Both the position numbers and the translations under genes were made by a program. The notes under the pieces are model-generated. The model was not told the DNA's origin and searched no databases. It worked only from the letters and a program-made list of their open reading frames with translations. A stretch of DNA of 64,000 bases from Lacipirellula limnantheis. Lineage in GTDB: Bacteria; Planctomycetota; Planctomycetia; Pirellulales; Lacipirellulaceae. The first letter of the stretch is position 1. Each line of letters begins with the position of its first letter. Shown in pieces: positions 45,859-56,597 of the stretch. The stretch spans positions 2,242,885 to 2,306,884 of the forward strand of contig NZ_CP036339.1 in assembly GCF_007746075.1 (NCBI RefSeq), given 5' to 3'.

Positions 45859-47377
45859 AGCCTAACTTTGGAAACTCACCCTTGAGTGCCCGATACAGCC
45901 CCTGGAACACCGGAAAGGCTTGATCGTAGACCTTGCGCGCCCGTGCATCAGGCTTGCTGCTCTCGGCCGTCTTCACTGCCGCAGCGCACGCCTGATTGAT
46001 GTCCTGATAGTGGCCGGCTCCCACGGCGGCGAGAAGGGCGACGCCATACGCCGGCCCCTCGTCTGCGGCCATGGCGCTAACCGCCTTGCCGAAGACGTCG
46101 GCCTGCATCTGTCGCCAGAAGGGGTTTTTCGCCCCACCGCCGCCGGCACGCACCTGCTTCACCGGCACGCCGAGCCCTTCGATGATCTCGAAGCTGTCGC
46201 GCAGCGCGAATGTCACTCCTTCAAGAATTGAACGCACGATGTGCCCACGGCCGTGTGCCAGCGTCAGCCCGATGAGCGCGCCGCGGGCATGCGGGTCGAG
46301 ATGCGGCGTCCGTTCACCGGCGAGATAGGGGAGAAACTGGAGCCCCTCGGCGCCGGTCGGCGTCGCGGCGGCTTCGTTTACGAGTTCCTCGAAGCTTGCC
46401 GTCGGCTTCCTCACGCCATTCTTCCCCACAGTCGAGCAGAGCGCATCTTGAAACCATTGCAATGACCCGCCTGCGGAGAGAATGACGCCCATCATGTGCC
46501 ACTTGCCGCGCACCGCGTGGCAGAAGGTGTGGAGTCGCCCCGCCGGATCGAACTGCGGCTCGTCGCTGTGGACGAACACGACGCCGGAGGTGCCGATCGA
46601 GGTGGCCAGCAGCCCCGTCTTGACGATGCCGTTCCCCACCGCGCCGGCCGCGCAGTCGCCGGCGCCGCCGACCACTTTACACGCCGTCGTGAGGCCGAGA
46701 AGCTTCGCCGCGTCGGCGGTGAGCGTCCCGGTCACCTCTTCCGATTCATAGCACTTAGGCAGTAGGCTGGCGTCAAGCTCCAGCTTGTCGAGCAGCGCCT
46801 GCGACCAGCGACGATGAACCACGTCGAGCAACAGCGTCCCGCTCGCGTCGCTCACTTCCGTGGCGAACTCCCCCGTCAGCCGCCGGCGAATCTCATCCTT
46901 CGGCAGCAGCACCTTCACCGTCTTGGCGAAATTCTTCGGCTCATTGTTTCGCAACCACAATATCTTTGGCGCCGTGAAGCCGGTGAGGGCCCGGTTCGCC
47001 ACCATCTGAATCAGCTTCGCGCGACCGCCGGCCCGCGATTCGATCTCCTCACACTCCTTCGCGGTGCGCTGATCGTTCCAGAGCAGGGCAGGGCGGATCA
47101 CCTTGCCTGCTTTGTCGAGAAAGACCGAACCATGCATCTGCCCGGAGAGTCCGATCGCCGCGACGTCGCTGGGCTTGAGCTTTGCCTGCTTGACGACGGC
47201 CCGCACGACCTTCACCGTCGCCGTCCACCAATCTTCAGGATCTTGTTCGCTCCAGAGCGGCTTGGGATGCGCGCAGCCGTAGCTCGAACTTGCCGACGCC
47301 AGAATCACTCCTTCGGGAGAGATGGCGAGCGCTTTGGTTCCCGAAGTGCCGACGTCGATGCCGAGACAAACTGCCAT
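45857..47377 (-). CDS. xylB: Xylulokinase
   Basis: 506 residues, standard FGGY-kinase length. It phosphorylates D-xylulose for the pentose phosphate pathway. CLGIDVGTSGTKALAIS is the N-terminal phosphate-binding motif; WWTATVKVVRAVV and IGLSGQMHGSVFLD carry the xylulokinase GQMHG signature; LLWNDQRTAKEC and the mid motif ASGTLLLDVVHRRW follow; the second domain has VVGGAGDCAAGAVGNGIV and FALRDSFEIIEGLGV, then GGGAKNPFWRQMQADVFG. It is cytoplasmic. No xylA or xylose transporter is in the window, so it stands alone. Confidence 0.95.
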   Translation of the reverse strand: MAVCLGIDVGTSGTKALAISPEGVILASASSSYGCAHPKPLWSEQDPEDWWTATVKVVRAVVKQAKLKPSDVAAIGLSGQMHGSVFLDKAGKVIRPALLWNDQRTAKECEEIESRAGGRAKLIQMVANRALTGFTAPKILWLRNNEPKNFAKTVKVLLPKDEIRRRLTGEFATEVSDASGTLLLDVVHRRWSQALLDKLELDASLLPKCYESEEVTGTLTADAAKLLGLTTACKVVGGAGDCAAGAVGNGIVKTGLLATSIGTSGVVFVHSDEPQFDPAGRLHTFCHAVRGKWHMMGVILSAGGSLQWFQDALCSTVGKNGVRKPTASFEELVNEAAATPTGAEGLQFLPYLAGERTPHLDPHARGALIGLTLAHGRGHIVRSILEGVTFALRDSFEIIEGLGVPVKQVRAGGGGAKNPFWRQMQADVFGKAVSAMAADEGPAYGVALLAAVGAGHYQDINQACAAAVKTAESSKPDARARKVYDQAFPVFQGLYRALKGEFPKLG

Positions 47378-47590
47378 GAAAATCTCCGAAGCAAAATCGA
47401 GAGGCGTCGCCGCGGAAGCGCGGCCCGTGAACAGCGCCGACGAAAGACAAGCGGCCGTCGGCGCATTGCCGCACGAGTATAACTGCCGGGCGCCAAATGC
47501 GGCAGCGGCCTCGAACGTCGACGCAAAATGACAAGGTTCGCGTCAAAAATAGCTGGCGGCGAGAACGCAGTTCGCGTTAGCTCCCGTCCC

Positions 47591-47830
47591 TTACGGCGCT
47601 TCTGGTTCGATCGACGACAGCACTTCGCCCGTCTCGACCACCTGATAGATCCCCTGGCCCAAAATTGTGACTTCGGCGCCATTGAGCAGGGAGACCGCCG
47701 GTGGATCAGCGGTGACTTGTTCCTGGCCGTTGCCGTCAACCACGACGCGCAGGCGTTCGATGAACCGCAATTTGATCTGTTCGCCGCGCTCCGTGAGAGC
47801 GAGGCGAATACTCATCCGCTCTGTGAACAT
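47591..47830 (-). CDS. Possible small hypothetical protein
   Basis: 79 residues from ATG at 47828-47830 (other starts: ATG at 47815, TTG at 47896). The sequence MSIRLALTERGEQIKLRFIERLRVVVDGNG... followed by a beta-like part (AEVTILGQGIYQVVETGEVLSS) has normal composition for a protein and shows no frame break, but I recognise no family and see no strong Shine-Dalgarno. It lies upstream of the small membrane protein gene on the same strand direction. Confidence 0.4.
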   Translation of the reverse strand: MFTERMSIRLALTERGEQIKLRFIERLRVVVDGNGQEQVTADPPAVSLLNGAEVTILGQGIYQVVETGEVLSSIEPEAP

Positions 47831-47977
47831 AGACGCCCTGAAGTCTTCGCCAGGAATAATTATGAGTAGTGTAGGTCGCGGGTGGCGATTGTCCAAGAGC
47901 GTGGCGTCGAGGCGTGCCGCTTAATGGGCAGGCGCGCCATCGGCGGCTCGACGACGACGGAATGCCGCGGCCGCCAG

Positions 47978-48502
47978 CTATCCTCCAAGCAGCCCCAAGG
48001 TCATGCTTCCGACGGCGTTCGCTGCACGCACCTTCGATGTAAACGGTAGCTCCAGCGGCGAGGGAGAGATGGCAACTACCGAGATCGGCGGTGGCGGACT
48101 AGGGCTGGAAACTGCCGGAGTGGGCATCGGGTAGGCATTGACCGGCGCAGGAGCAACGAAGGTTGCAGTGGTCTGCGGCGGATTGACCGTGTCGGAATTC
48201 CACACCGGTTGGTAATTTGGATATTCTGGCAGGCCAGCCGCTAATAAGAGCCTTCGCGTCGGGATCGAGTGCTCGGCGAACTGCGCGCATGCCGCGAAGC
48301 CGAGAGCGAATAAGGCGAACCCCGTCGCTATCGCTCGGCGCGACCCGCTGTTGAAGAGCGCGTTCTGGATCGCCATACAAATGGCGACGAAGGCCGCGAG
48401 CCAAAGCAGATCGGCATACGCCCAATGATCTTGCGTCAGGGCCGCCGCCGCCAGGGCGACGTACGCCATCCCGAACAAGATCCACTTCAGCGAGAATCGC
48501 AT
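47978..48502 (-). CDS. Small membrane protein with a proline-rich tail
   Basis: 174 residues. Three hydrophobic segments lie at about residues 5-22 (WILFGMAYVALAAAAL), 28-48 (LLWLAAFVAICMAIQNAL) and 55-75 (AIATGFALFALGFAACAQ). The tail from about residue 95 is Pro/Ser/Val-rich, ending in a short hydrophobic LGLLGG. MRFSLKWILFGMAYVA is a start seen in many small planctomycete membrane proteins. Function unknown. Confidence 0.7.
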   Translation of the reverse strand: MRFSLKWILFGMAYVALAAAALTQDHWAYADLLWLAAFVAICMAIQNALFNSGSRRAIATGFALFALGFAACAQFAEHSIPTRRLLLAAGLPEYPNYQPVWNSDTVNPPQTTATFVAPAPVNAYPMPTPAVSSPSPPPPISVVAISPSPLELPFTSKVRAANAVGSMTLGLLGG

Positions 48503-49068
48503 CGCGTCGCTCCAGCAGCCTCGATCGCCACGCCGAGTATTCTATCGGACGGGCATGCGTCGCTGAAAGCAGAGATTCTTTTCGCAGCTAGTCGGGGTAT
48601 TCCGAGAACGAACACCTGCCTCAACAGCCAGCCGGCGCCGCCTCGCCAATGGGTCGAACGCGGCGGGGCGGCTGCCGACTAGCATGAGCGGCGAATTCGC
48701 TGTGGTCAGTTGCGAGAAAAACCGGCAGACAACTGCGCCGAGGAGCGACGCCGAACGAGGAGAGTACCCTCGTCGGCGCCTTCCGCAAGCGCACTCGCTG
48801 GCGCGTTGGCGTCAAACCGAATTCTCCCGAAATGAGTAAAAACGTGTGTGGAAATCCGGTTATGATGAACAGGGTATCGATGTCGAGCCGTCATCCTCGC
48901 TGTGGCAGCGACGTCTCCCCTCCTAAAGTGCGTCGCCGGGCGGCAGGCGGCGCTCCGGGCCACGCTTGTCGCTTTGCGCGAGTAGCAGCGCCGCCGCAAA
49001 TAAGTAGAATCAGGGGACGAAAATCCCTGGCCGCTTGACGGCCATCTCCGGACTCGAGCTGTCTTCGC
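48503..49068. other. Gene-free region upstream of the solute-binding-like lipoprotein
   Basis: 566 bp. Several short open frames exist on both strands but none has a start signal or protein-like composition, and no clear repeat is present. It separates divergent genes and probably carries their promoters. Confidence 0.5.
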
Positions 49069-50469
49069 ATGCAACCCTCGCCGCTTTCTCGCTTCTGTCT
49101 GCCACTCTTGGGGTTGGCCCTGCTCTGTGCGGGGCTCGTGGGCTGCGGCGGCTCGAACCAGTCGCCGACGCCGGCAAGTCCCCAGGCTGAGCCGCTTGCG
49201 CCGCCCCCCGCGGTGCCGCTCACCGTGCAAGTCGCCGGGGACGTCGAACTGGCCGAAGGTGTTCGCCTCTTGCGCGGCGAATGGAGGGCCCGCACCGGCG
49301 GCGACTTGAAAGTCGACAGCGTGTCGCTTGATGAACTATGGAGCGCCGAGCGAATCGTCGGCGACGTGGTCATCTTTCCCTCAAGGCTGTTGGGAACTCT
49401 CGTTGAGCGCGGCGACCTCCGTCCGCTCCGCACGGCGATGCTCAGCAGTCCCGAATTTGGTTTGAACGATATTTATCCCGCCATCCGCAACGGCGAGATG
49501 AAGTACGGCGGCCAGGTCTTCGCATTTTCGCTTGGCTCGCCGCCGCTGCTCAACTTTCGACAACTCGGTGCGCCCGCGGCGACAACGGTCGCGGGCAATG
49601 GGCCGGCGCCTGCGGGAAGCGTCGCTCCGACTGATGGCCTCGCCGCCGCGTATGCTCTCGTACTCCGTGCACTAGGGCACACGGAGTCGTATCGTCGCCA
49701 AGAAGCCTTATTCGACCCGGCCGACATGAAGCCGCGAATCGCCGAGCCGCCGTTCGTTCGCGCCCTGGTCGAGCTCGCCGCGGCGAACGCCTGGCGTGCC
49801 AACCAGCCACCCCTGGGATTCGCCGAGGCGATGCAGCTGGTCGCCGGCGGAGACGTAGTTGCCACACTCGGGTGGCCGAGCCGACTCGACGAGGAGTTCG
49901 CCGCCGCCGCTGGTGCGGGGCCGCGTAATGTCGAGTTCACGGCCGTCGCGCCCCCCGCCGATGTTTACGCTTCGAGCCGCGGCGCCTGGGAAAAGGAAAC
50001 CAATCCGGCGAGCGTCGTGCTACTGGGGTGCGAGGGCCGCCTGGCCGCGGTCACCACGGCCACCCGCAACGCCGTCCCCGCGTTCCAGCTTGCCCAGTGG
50101 CTGACGACCGGTGACTTGGCCGCCAGCCTCAGTGCCCGCAGTACCGGCACGCTCTGGTACCGCGCGTCGCAAGCCAGCGCCAGCGGCAAGTGGATGAAGG
50201 GGCTCGAAGTCGCCAAAGAGGGCGAGCCAGTGACTAAGATCGTTGCGGCGGCCCTCGCGACTGACGCCCCCGTTCTGATTCCACGCCTCCCGGCGATCGA
50301 CGAATACCTCGCCGTGCTGGCCGACGCCGTCCGCACTGCCCCCGCTGACGAGGCTGCCGCCCAAGCCGCGCTCGACGGCGTGGCGGCCAAGTGGGAGGCG
50401 ATCACCAACCGCCTCGGCCGCGTTCGACAAGCCGCCGCCTACCGGCGCCACCTCGGGGAAACCGAATAG
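49069..50469 (+). CDS. Lipoprotein resembling an extracellular solute-binding protein
   Basis: 466 residues. The lipoprotein signal LPLLGLALLCAGLVGCGGS puts the lipidated Cys at about residue 26. The mature part fits the two-lobe pattern of family-1 solute-binding proteins: VPLTVQVAGDVELAEGVRLLRGEWRARTG, then VGDVVIFPSRLLGTLVERGDLRPL, YGGQVFAFSLGSPPLLNFRQL, AVPAFQLAQWLTTGDLA. No ABC permease or ATPase gene flanks it, so it may be an orphan binding protein or have a structural role. Ala-rich composition makes exact assignment difficult. Confidence 0.72.
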   Translation: MQPSPLSRFCLPLLGLALLCAGLVGCGGSNQSPTPASPQAEPLAPPPAVPLTVQVAGDVELAEGVRLLRGEWRARTGGDLKVDSVSLDELWSAERIVGDVVIFPSRLLGTLVERGDLRPLRTAMLSSPEFGLNDIYPAIRNGEMKYGGQVFAFSLGSPPLLNFRQLGAPAATTVAGNGPAPAGSVAPTDGLAAAYALVLRALGHTESYRRQEALFDPADMKPRIAEPPFVRALVELAAANAWRANQPPLGFAEAMQLVAGGDVVATLGWPSRLDEEFAAAAGAGPRNVEFTAVAPPADVYASSRGAWEKETNPASVVLLGCEGRLAAVTTATRNAVPAFQLAQWLTTGDLAASLSARSTGTLWYRASQASASGKWMKGLEVAKEGEPVTKIVAAALATDAPVLIPRLPAIDEYLAVLADAVRTAPADEAAAQAALDGVAAKWEAITNRLGRVRQAAAYRRHLGETE

Positions 50470-50483
50470 TTATCTCGAGCAAG

Positions 50484-50660
50484 AAAGGCAACCGCCAAGA
50501 GCGCTAAGAAAATACAAAAACAGCAACCGCTGATGAACGCGAATGAACGCAGATAAACGGATTGAGGTCATGTTTTCATCTGCGTTTATCGGCGTTCATC
50601 TGCGGTTCCAAATTGAATTTTGTCTTCCCCTTGGCGTCCTTGGCGTCCTTGGCGGTTAAT
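50484..50660. repeat. Nested palindromic spacer, copy B (GCCAAG/GATGAACGC family)
   Basis: Outer arm AAAGGCAACCGCCAAGAGCG (50484-50503) pairs with ...CCTTGGCGTCCTTGGCGGTTAAT ending at 50660; inner arm AACCGCTGATGAACGCGAAT pairs with ATCGGCGTTCATCTGCGGTT. It fills most of the 328-bp gap between the lipoprotein and KAS genes; no gene is seen in the gap. Confidence 0.85.
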
Positions 50661-50797
50661 CTTCTGAACTGCAAAATCGGCCGACTGGCCTCGCTACCGG
50701 GCCGCTTGTACGATTCCACCCAAGGCAGTAGCCTGATGGGTTCTCTCCGTACCGCCGCCCTTCGGTTGGCGTGGGCTAAAACAACGCAATTTACCGC

Positions 50798-52042
50798 ATG
50801 ATTCGCAGCGCTTCCGACGACCAACGCATCGTGATCACGGGCATCGGATTGACCGCCCCCAACGGCGACAATCTCGCCGACTATCGCGCTGCGCTATTGG
50901 CCGGAAAAAGCGGCGTCGAGCCCTACAACATTCGCTACGTCGGCGACACGCTGGCTGGCGTTTGTCACTTCAACGAGCTGAAGCACCAAGGTCGCAAAGA
51001 CGTCCGTCGCGGCACCCGTGCCGGCAGCATCAGCATTTACTGCGCTCGTGAAGCGGTAGCCGACTCGGGCATCGATTGGGAAGCGATCGACCGCGAGCGG
51101 GTCGGCGTCTACATCGGCCTCACCGAGCATGGCAACGTCGAGACCGAGAACGAGGTCTACGAGATCAGCCAGTTCAACTACGACACAAAGGTCTGGACGC
51201 ACCACCACAATCCGCGCACTGTGGCAAACAACCCCGCCGGCGAAATTACGCTGAACATGGGGATCACCGGTCCCCACTATACGATCGGCGCGGCCTGTGC
51301 CGCGGGGAACGCCGGCCTGATCCAGGGCGCCCAGATGTTGATGCTCGAGGAGTGCGATTTCGCGATCGCCGGCGGCGTTTCTGAAAGCATTCGCACCTTC
51401 GGCATCTTCGCCGGGTTTGCCAGCCAGGGGGCCTTGGCCAGCAACGCCGATCCGACGAAGGCGTCGCGACCGTTCGATCGAGCTCGCAACGGCATCGTCG
51501 TTTCCGAAGGGGGCTGCATCTACACGCTCGAACGCTACAGCGACGCGACGAAGCGCGGAGCGAAGATTTACGGCGAGCTGGTCGGCTGGTCGATGACGAG
51601 CGACGCCACCGACTTCGTCCTGCCGAACCCAACGCAGCAGGCCCGCTGCATGAATCAGGCGCTCAAACGAGCCGGCCTCAACGCCGAGGACGTCGACATC
51701 GTCAGCACGCACGCCACAGCTACTCCCAGCGGCGACATCCAGGAATGCATTGCGCTGCGGACAGTCTTCGGCAACTCGAAGCGGACCCACATTAACAATA
51801 CGAAAAGCTTCATCGGCCACGCGATGGGCGCCGCTGGATCACTGGAACTCGCCGGCAACCTGCCGTCGTTTCAAGACAACGTCTGCCACGCCACAATCAA
51901 CGTCGACGACCTCGACCCAGAGTGCGACCTCCCCGGCCTCGTCCTGAACGAACCGCGGGAAACGCAGGGCATCGAGTATATCCTCAACAACTCCTTCGGC
52001 ATGCTGGGCATCAACTCAGCTGTCATTATCAAACGCGTTTAA
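50798..52042 (+). CDS. Beta-ketoacyl-ACP synthase (KAS II/FabF-like), divergent
   Basis: 414 residues, usual KAS length. The thiolase-fold condensing enzyme extends an ACP-bound acyl chain with malonyl-ACP. The Cys-His-His triad is intact: GAACAAGNAG (catalytic Cys), STHATATPSGD (first His), NTKSFIGHAMGAAG (second His). The final motif, usually NSFGFGGTN with a gating Phe, reads NSFGMLGIN, so the Phe that controls acyl entry is Met and the following Gly is Leu. YDTKVWTHHHNPRTVANN is also unusual. An ACP gene follows; housekeeping fabF is expected elsewhere. It looks like a specialised KAS of the downstream cluster. Confidence 0.88.
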   Translation: MIRSASDDQRIVITGIGLTAPNGDNLADYRAALLAGKSGVEPYNIRYVGDTLAGVCHFNELKHQGRKDVRRGTRAGSISIYCAREAVADSGIDWEAIDRERVGVYIGLTEHGNVETENEVYEISQFNYDTKVWTHHHNPRTVANNPAGEITLNMGITGPHYTIGAACAAGNAGLIQGAQMLMLEECDFAIAGGVSESIRTFGIFAGFASQGALASNADPTKASRPFDRARNGIVVSEGGCIYTLERYSDATKRGAKIYGELVGWSMTSDATDFVLPNPTQQARCMNQALKRAGLNAEDVDIVSTHATATPSGDIQECIALRTVFGNSKRTHINNTKSFIGHAMGAAGSLELAGNLPSFQDNVCHATINVDDLDPECDLPGLVLNEPRETQGIEYILNNSFGMLGINSAVIIKRV

Positions 52043-52050
52043 GAGAAGAA

Positions 52051-52236
52051 TTGAACCGCCAAGGACGCCAAGAGCGCCAAGGGAATACAAGAAAGAAGGA
52101 ACCGCAGATGTACGCTGATAAGCGCAGATAAGTTGATTGATGGCATGTCTTCATCTGCGTTCATTCGCGTTCATCGGCGGTGCCAAAATTGATTTGGTAT
52201 TCCCCTTGGCGCTCTTGGCGTCCTTGGCGGTTAAAT
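52051..52236. repeat. Nested palindromic spacer, copy C
   Basis: Same family as 50484-50660: TTGAACCGCCAAGGACGCC at 52051 pairs with GGCGTCCTTGGCGGTTAA ending at 52236; inner AACCGCAGATGTACGCTGAT pairs with ATTCGCGTTCATCGGCGG. It fills the gap between the KAS and ACP genes. Confidence 0.88.
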
Positions 52237-52248
52237 TAGGAACCTGAA

Positions 52249-52507
<259 letters not shown>

Positions 52508-52509
<2 letters not shown>

Positions 52510-52600
52510 TGACGAATGACCAAATGACTGATGTCGAATGCCGTGAGGGGTAAATCAACGGCTCTCATTTGTCATTCGTCATTCAGGAATTCGTCATTCA
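52508..52600. repeat. ATGACGAATG-type palindromic spacer
   Basis: GATGACGAATGACCAAATG at 52508 pairs with CATTTGTCATTCGTCATTC up to about 52583, with an extra GTCATTCA unit touching the next ATG at 52600. It shares its unit with the galM-greA spacer (14944-15026). AGGAA inside it (52585-52589) is the only ribosome-site candidate for the next gene. Confidence 0.8.
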
Positions 52601-53985
52601 TGTACGACACTCTCATCATCGGCGCCGGCATGAGCGGTCTCGCTGCCGGCATTCGCCTGGCTTACTACGATCAGCGCGTTTGCATTGTTGAGCGTCACAC
52701 CACCATCGGCGGGCTCAACGGCTTCTACCGTCTCCGCGGCCGCGACTATGACGTCGGCCTTCACGCCCTCACGAACATCACCCCCAAGGGCGCCAAACGC
52801 GGCCCGCTCGCGCGGCTTCTAAGGCAGTTGCGTCTCTCGTGGGACGACTTTGATATTTCGCCGCAAGTCGGCTCTGAAATTGTCTTCCCCGGCGTGCGCC
52901 TCCTGTTCGACAATGACCTCGATCTGTTCCGCGCCGAGATCGCCCGCGCGTTTCCGGCCCAGTCGGATAACTTCGAGCGCCTCCTCGCTGAAGTGGCAGA
53001 GTACGACGACCTCAACGAAACGCACGCCGCCATCTCCGCCCGCGCGCGGCTTGGCGAATTGCTCACCGAGCCGCTCCTGGTCGAAATGCTCTTCTGCCCC
53101 CTGATGTTCTACGGCTCCGCCCGCGAGCACGACATGGACTGGGGCCAGTTCTCGATCATGTTCCGCAGCATTTTCATGGAAGGCCTCGGCCGTCCCCACG
53201 CCGGCGTGCGGCTGATTCTCAAGCAACTCGTCCGCAAGTTTCGCGGCCTCGGCGGCGAACTAAAACTTCGCACCGGCGTTGAACGCCTCCACGTCGAGAA
53301 CGGCCGCGTCGCCGGCGTCGTGCTGCAAAACGGCGAAACGATCGAGGCCAAACGCGTCCTCTCCTCCGCCGGTTGGCCCGAAACGATGCGCCTCTGTGAC
53401 GACGGGCAGCCAGTCACTGCTCAGCGACCGCCCGGCCGACTCAGCTTCTGCGAAACGATCGCCACGCTCGACGTCGAACCCAAGCGTCTCGGCCACGACC
53501 GCACCATCACCTTTTACAACGATAACCCGAGTTTCGACTGGAGCGAATCACACGAGCCGTGCGATCTCCGCAGCGGCGTCATCTGTAGTCCGAACAATTT
53601 CGAGTATGACGAACCGCTCGACAAAGAGGGCTCCGGCGTGATGCGGATCACCGCGCTCGCCAACTTCGACTACTGGCGCGGCCTCGACGAAGATGCTTAC
53701 CGCCTGGAGAAGTCGCGCTGGTACGATCGCATAACCGACGCAGCGATCCGATTCATCCCCGACTACCGCGGCCGAGTGATCGACACAGACATGTTCACGC
53801 CGACCACTATTGTCCGATTCACTGGCCACGACAACGGCGCCATCTACGGCGCCCCCGAAAAGCAGCTCGATGGCCGCACCCACCTCGACAACCTCTTCAT
53901 CTGCGGCACCGACCAAGGCTTCGTCGGCATCATCGGCGCGATCACCAGCGGCATCGGCATGGCGAACATGCACTGCCTAAAGTAG
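52600..53985 (+). CDS. Phytoene-desaturase-like FAD-dependent oxidoreductase (first of two)
   Basis: 461 residues from ATG 52600. The FAD/NAD-binding start DTLIIGAGMSGLAAGIRLA and the following acidic strand end (VCIVERHTTIGGLNGFY) are the CrtI/phytoene-dehydrogenase pattern, and the C-terminal NLFICGTDQGFVGIIGAITSGI is the matching flavin-binding end. YDVGLHALTNITP carries the motif in place of the carotenoid-enzyme 'dxGp...'. It is expected to oxidise, desaturate or isomerise a lipid-like chain rather than phytoene, given KAS and ACP neighbours. In-frame sequence from 52531 encodes only the palindrome. Confidence 0.85.
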   Translation: MYDTLIIGAGMSGLAAGIRLAYYDQRVCIVERHTTIGGLNGFYRLRGRDYDVGLHALTNITPKGAKRGPLARLLRQLRLSWDDFDISPQVGSEIVFPGVRLLFDNDLDLFRAEIARAFPAQSDNFERLLAEVAEYDDLNETHAAISARARLGELLTEPLLVEMLFCPLMFYGSAREHDMDWGQFSIMFRSIFMEGLGRPHAGVRLILKQLVRKFRGLGGELKLRTGVERLHVENGRVAGVVLQNGETIEAKRVLSSAGWPETMRLCDDGQPVTAQRPPGRLSFCETIATLDVEPKRLGHDRTITFYNDNPSFDWSESHEPCDLRSGVICSPNNFEYDEPLDKEGSGVMRITALANFDYWRGLDEDAYRLEKSRWYDRITDAAIRFIPDYRGRVIDTDMFTPTTIVRFTGHDNGAIYGAPEKQLDGRTHLDNLFICGTDQGFVGIIGAITSGIGMANMHCLK

Positions 53986-54020
53986 GCGCGGGTCAACGAC
54001 CCGCCGGAGCGGCCCAAAAG

Positions 54021-54201
54021 AAAGGCAACCGCCAAGGACGCCAAGAGCGCCAAGAAACGCACGAGGGCGCCGCCGATGAACGCTGATTCAGGCAGATGAA
54101 AATACGACCACAGTCCGTTTACCTGCGTTCATTCGCGTTCATCGGCGGTTCCAAATTGAAATTGGTCTTCCTCTTGGCGTCCTTGGCGTCCTTGGCGGTT
54201 A
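54021..54201. repeat. Nested palindromic spacer, copy D
   Basis: AAGGCAACCGCCAAGGACGC at about 54022 pairs with GGCGTCCTTGGCGGTTAA ending near 54201; inner CGCCGATGAACGCTGATT pairs with ATTCGCGTTCATCGGCGG. It is the same family as copies B, C and F. The rest of the 403-bp gap (54202-54388) shows no gene. Confidence 0.88.
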
Positions 54202-54388
54202 ATCTGGCACGGCCCTTGGGAGTGAGAAAGTCGCGGTTCGCCCCCATGCCGCAACCGCTCGGCTGGGATATCATGAATCGTCGAAAAACTCGCGACCCGT
54301 CGTTGCGGCGAACCAGCGCCATCCCCCGCCGATCGCTATACCCGCGACCCTCCGGTCGCTGCTCGGTGATCATCGTGTTCTTCCAGCC

Positions 54389-55825
<1,437 letters not shown>

Positions 55826-55839
55826 CAGCATAAAGAAAG

Positions 55840-55955
55840 ATTTCACGCAAAGGCGCGAAGGCGCAAAGAAGAAAAATGTGGAGTCAGTCTGATTGAGCAT
55901 TGGCGTCGTCAGTGTTCATCGTATTTCCTTTGCGCCTTCGCGCCTTTGCGTGAGA
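55840..55955. repeat. Inverted repeat of the CGCAAAGGCGCGAAGG family
   Basis: TTTCACGCAAAGGCGCGAAG beginning at 55841 pairs with CTTCGCGCCTTTGCGTGAGA ending at 55955. It fills the spacer between the second oxidoreductase and the dehydratase, and its right arm also supplies the sequence just before the start codon (GTGAGATATCTCATATG). Confidence 0.85.
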
Positions 55956-55963
55956 TATCTCAT

Positions 55964-56392
55964 ATGTCACTAGAAAAGATCAAAGCCGCCATTCCGCACC
56001 GCGAACCATTTCTCCTCATCGACGAAATCGTCGAGCAGTCAGAGAATCGCATCGTCTGCCGCAAGACGTTTAGCGGCGACGAGTTCTGGTACGCCGGCCA
56101 CTACCCCGATTACCCGATCACCCCTGGCGTGATCCTCTGCGAAGCCTCGATGCAAGCTGGCGCCGTGCTGCTATCGAAGCTGGTCGCGGACGCCGATGAC
56201 CGCGTCCCGGTCGCCACCCGCGCGAACAACGTCCAGTTCAAGAAAATGGTGATGCCGGGCGACACGGTCGAGATCGAAGTCGAACTTACCGAACGCCTTT
56301 CGACGGCGTTCTTCATGACCGCCAAAGTAACGGTTGCCGGCAAAGTCGCCTGCCGCTTAGACTTCGCGTGTACATTGGCCCCAAAGAATTGA
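55964..56392 (+). CDS. FabZ-like 3-hydroxyacyl-ACP dehydratase
   Basis: 142 residues from ATG 55964. IPHREPFLLIDEIVE is the FabZ start pattern, and WYAGHYPDYPITPGVILCEASMQAGA holds the catalytic His and the Glu that acts in trans in the hot-dog dimer. VQFKKMVMPGDTVEIEVEL is also family-typical. It removes water from 3-hydroxyacyl-ACP to give an enoyl-ACP. A separate housekeeping fabZ is likely elsewhere since this gene is embedded among specialised lipid genes; that is inference. Confidence 0.9.
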   Translation: MSLEKIKAAIPHREPFLLIDEIVEQSENRIVCRKTFSGDEFWYAGHYPDYPITPGVILCEASMQAGAVLLSKLVADADDRVPVATRANNVQFKKMVMPGDTVEIEVELTERLSTAFFMTAKVTVAGKVACRLDFACTLAPKN

Positions 56393-56560
56393 TCCGCCAA
56401 GGACGCCAGGGAAATACAAAGAAGGAACCGCCGATGAACGCTGATGAACGCAGATGAAGACATGCATTTAATCTGCTTATCTGCGTTCATTCGCGTTCAT
56501 CGGCGGTTCCAACATTATCGCTCTACCTCTGGGCGTCCTTGGCGTCCTTGGCGGTTAAAC
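56391..56560. repeat. Nested palindromic spacer, copy F
   Basis: TGATCCGCCAAGGACGCCAG at 56390-56409 pairs with CGTCCTTGGCGGTTAAAC ending near 56560; inner AACCGCCGATGAACGCTGAT pairs with ATTCGCGTTCATCGGCGGTT. It directly follows the dehydratase stop codon. Confidence 0.88.
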
Positions 56561-56597
56561 TAGCATCGCCAATCGATTCACCACGCAGAACCAAGAA

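Noticed and set aside
48706..49230. 174-codon minus-strand frame in the 48.5-49.1 kb gap
   Set aside because: Runs into the lipoprotein gene from the opposite strand and is Arg/Ala-rich with no start signal.
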